Part shown: one piece after another, positions 63,634 through 64,000 of the stretch
Position numbering within the stretch: the stretch's first letter is position 1
Layout of the letters: each line of letters opens with the position of its first letter
Origin: Paenibacillus sp. ACRRX
GTDB lineage: Bacteria; Bacillota; Bacilli; Paenibacillales; Paenibacillaceae
Direction of reading: 5' to 3'
Assembly: GCF_022346885.1 (NCBI RefSeq)
Contig: NZ_JAKRNK010000002.1
Span: 310,001-374,000 of the forward strand
DNA: 64,000 bases
The notes under the pieces: model-generated
What the model was told of the DNA's origin: nothing
What the model saw: the letters and a program-made list of their open reading frames with translations, nothing else
Databases searched by the model: none
Position numbers and translations under genes: made by a program

Positions 63634-64000
63634 TTAGAACAATATCTTATATAATATGCCAGCTAGCAAGGCAGTTATCGGAATCGTAATAAACCATGTA
63701 ACAACGATTCGTCCAGCAAGTGACCATTTGACTGAAGAGAAACGCTTGGCAGAGCCGACACCAAGAATAGCAGAAGTGATAACATGTGTCGTACTGACCG
63801 GCAGATGGAGCATCGTTGCCGTAAAGATTACACTGGCTCCAGTAATATCGGCTGCAAATCCATTAATCGGTTCGATCTTGAATATTTTGGAGCCCATCGT
63901 CTTAATGATCTTCCAACCGCCAACGGATGAACCTAATGCAATTGCTGTGGCGGCAGACAACTTCACCCAAAGCGGCACAGCCAATGTATCCTGTGTGCCT
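63634..64000 (-). CDS. PiT-family inorganic phosphate transporter, C-terminal part
   Basis: The frame is open from the right edge to a stop at 63634, so the N-terminal part lies outside the window. The visible 122 residues show three or four membrane segments, the signature G-S-S-V-G-G-W-K-I-I-K-T-M-G-S-K-I and the family repeat G-F-A-A-D-I-T-G-A-S ... P-V-S-T-T-H-V-I-T-S-A-I-L-G-V-G. These belong to the second half of PiT permeases, which import phosphate (or metal-phosphate) with H+ or Na+. An internal ATG near 63981 is not the true start. Confidence 0.93.
   Translation of the reverse strand, partial: GTQDTLAVPLWVKLSAATAIALGSSVGGWKIIKTMGSKIFKIEPINGFAADITGASVIFTATMLHLPVSTTHVITSAILGVGSAKRFSSVKWSLAGRIVVTWFITIPITALLAGILYKILF

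Overview
The window looks like chromosomal DNA of a low-to-mid GC, spore-forming Firmicute, most likely Paenibacillus or a close relative. This is inference from content: a YhcN/YlaJ-type sporulation lipoprotein, the lexA/yneA/DUF896 arrangement, a TPP-riboswitch thiamine operon using glycine oxidase (ThiO) instead of ThiH, a four-gene pyruvate dehydrogenase operon, and frequent GTG/TTG starts behind strong AGGAGG-type ribosome sites. No rRNA, tRNA, CRISPR array or intact insertion sequence was found.

Layout. 1-4.0 kb is accessory: the N-terminal part of an MFS transporter cut by the window edge, a secreted beta/gamma-crystallin protein, and an AT-rich run of small orphan genes ending in a frameshifted relic. 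4.0-17 kb is mostly housekeeping: an ArsR-type regulator, a HAD phosphatase, topB, gltD, thyA-dfrA and the pdhA-pdhB-pdhC-pdhD operon. 17-21 kb holds an esterase, a low-molecular-weight tyrosine phosphatase, thiamine pyrophosphokinase (thiN), an NlpC/P60 hydrolase and a response regulator with a degenerate receiver. 21.2-27.3 kb, read right to left, is a thiamine operon (TPP riboswitch, tenI, thiO, thiS, thiG, thiD, thiE) followed by chrA. It supplies thiazole synthesis, pyrimidine phosphorylation and coupling of the two halves, while thiN makes the final diphosphate that PDH E1 needs.

27.4-38.3 kb is the most unusual block: ten tightly spaced or overlapping minus-strand genes forming a divergent Tad/Flp-type secretion or pilus locus. 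They are a Ser/Thr kinase fused to a MinD-like domain, a CpaB-like SAF protein, two degenerate CpaE/MinD-like proteins, a membrane-tethered CpaF/TadA ATPase, a TadB-TadC fusion and four small N-terminally anchored proteins. I see neither a canonical Flp pilin nor a prepilin peptidase. A sigma-A-like promoter sits upstream of an intrinsic terminator in the leader, which suggests attenuation.

38.4-50.1 kb carries an RlmM-like rRNA methyltransferase, a thioredoxin/receiver pair, endonuclease IV, an Fpg/Nei-family protein lacking the catalytic Pro2, a NagD-like phosphatase, a Gfo/Idh oxidoreductase, a YfhP-like membrane hydrolase, RNase Z and cobalamin-dependent methionine synthase. mtnD is divergent from metH and links to methionine salvage. 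51-55.8 kb includes a YtkA-like lipoprotein, a HAD hydrolase and the SOS module lexA/yneA, whose divergent promoters each carry a LexA box in the spacer.

55.9-60.4 kb is a compact class III lanthipeptide cluster: a 34-codon precursor gene (60218-60322, easily missed), the LanKC synthetase and an MFS exporter, with a good promoter and an intercistronic hairpin. Next to it are a possible serpin relic, a LysR regulator divergent from a purA of an unusual sequence type, and the C-terminal part of a PiT phosphate transporter cut by the right edge.
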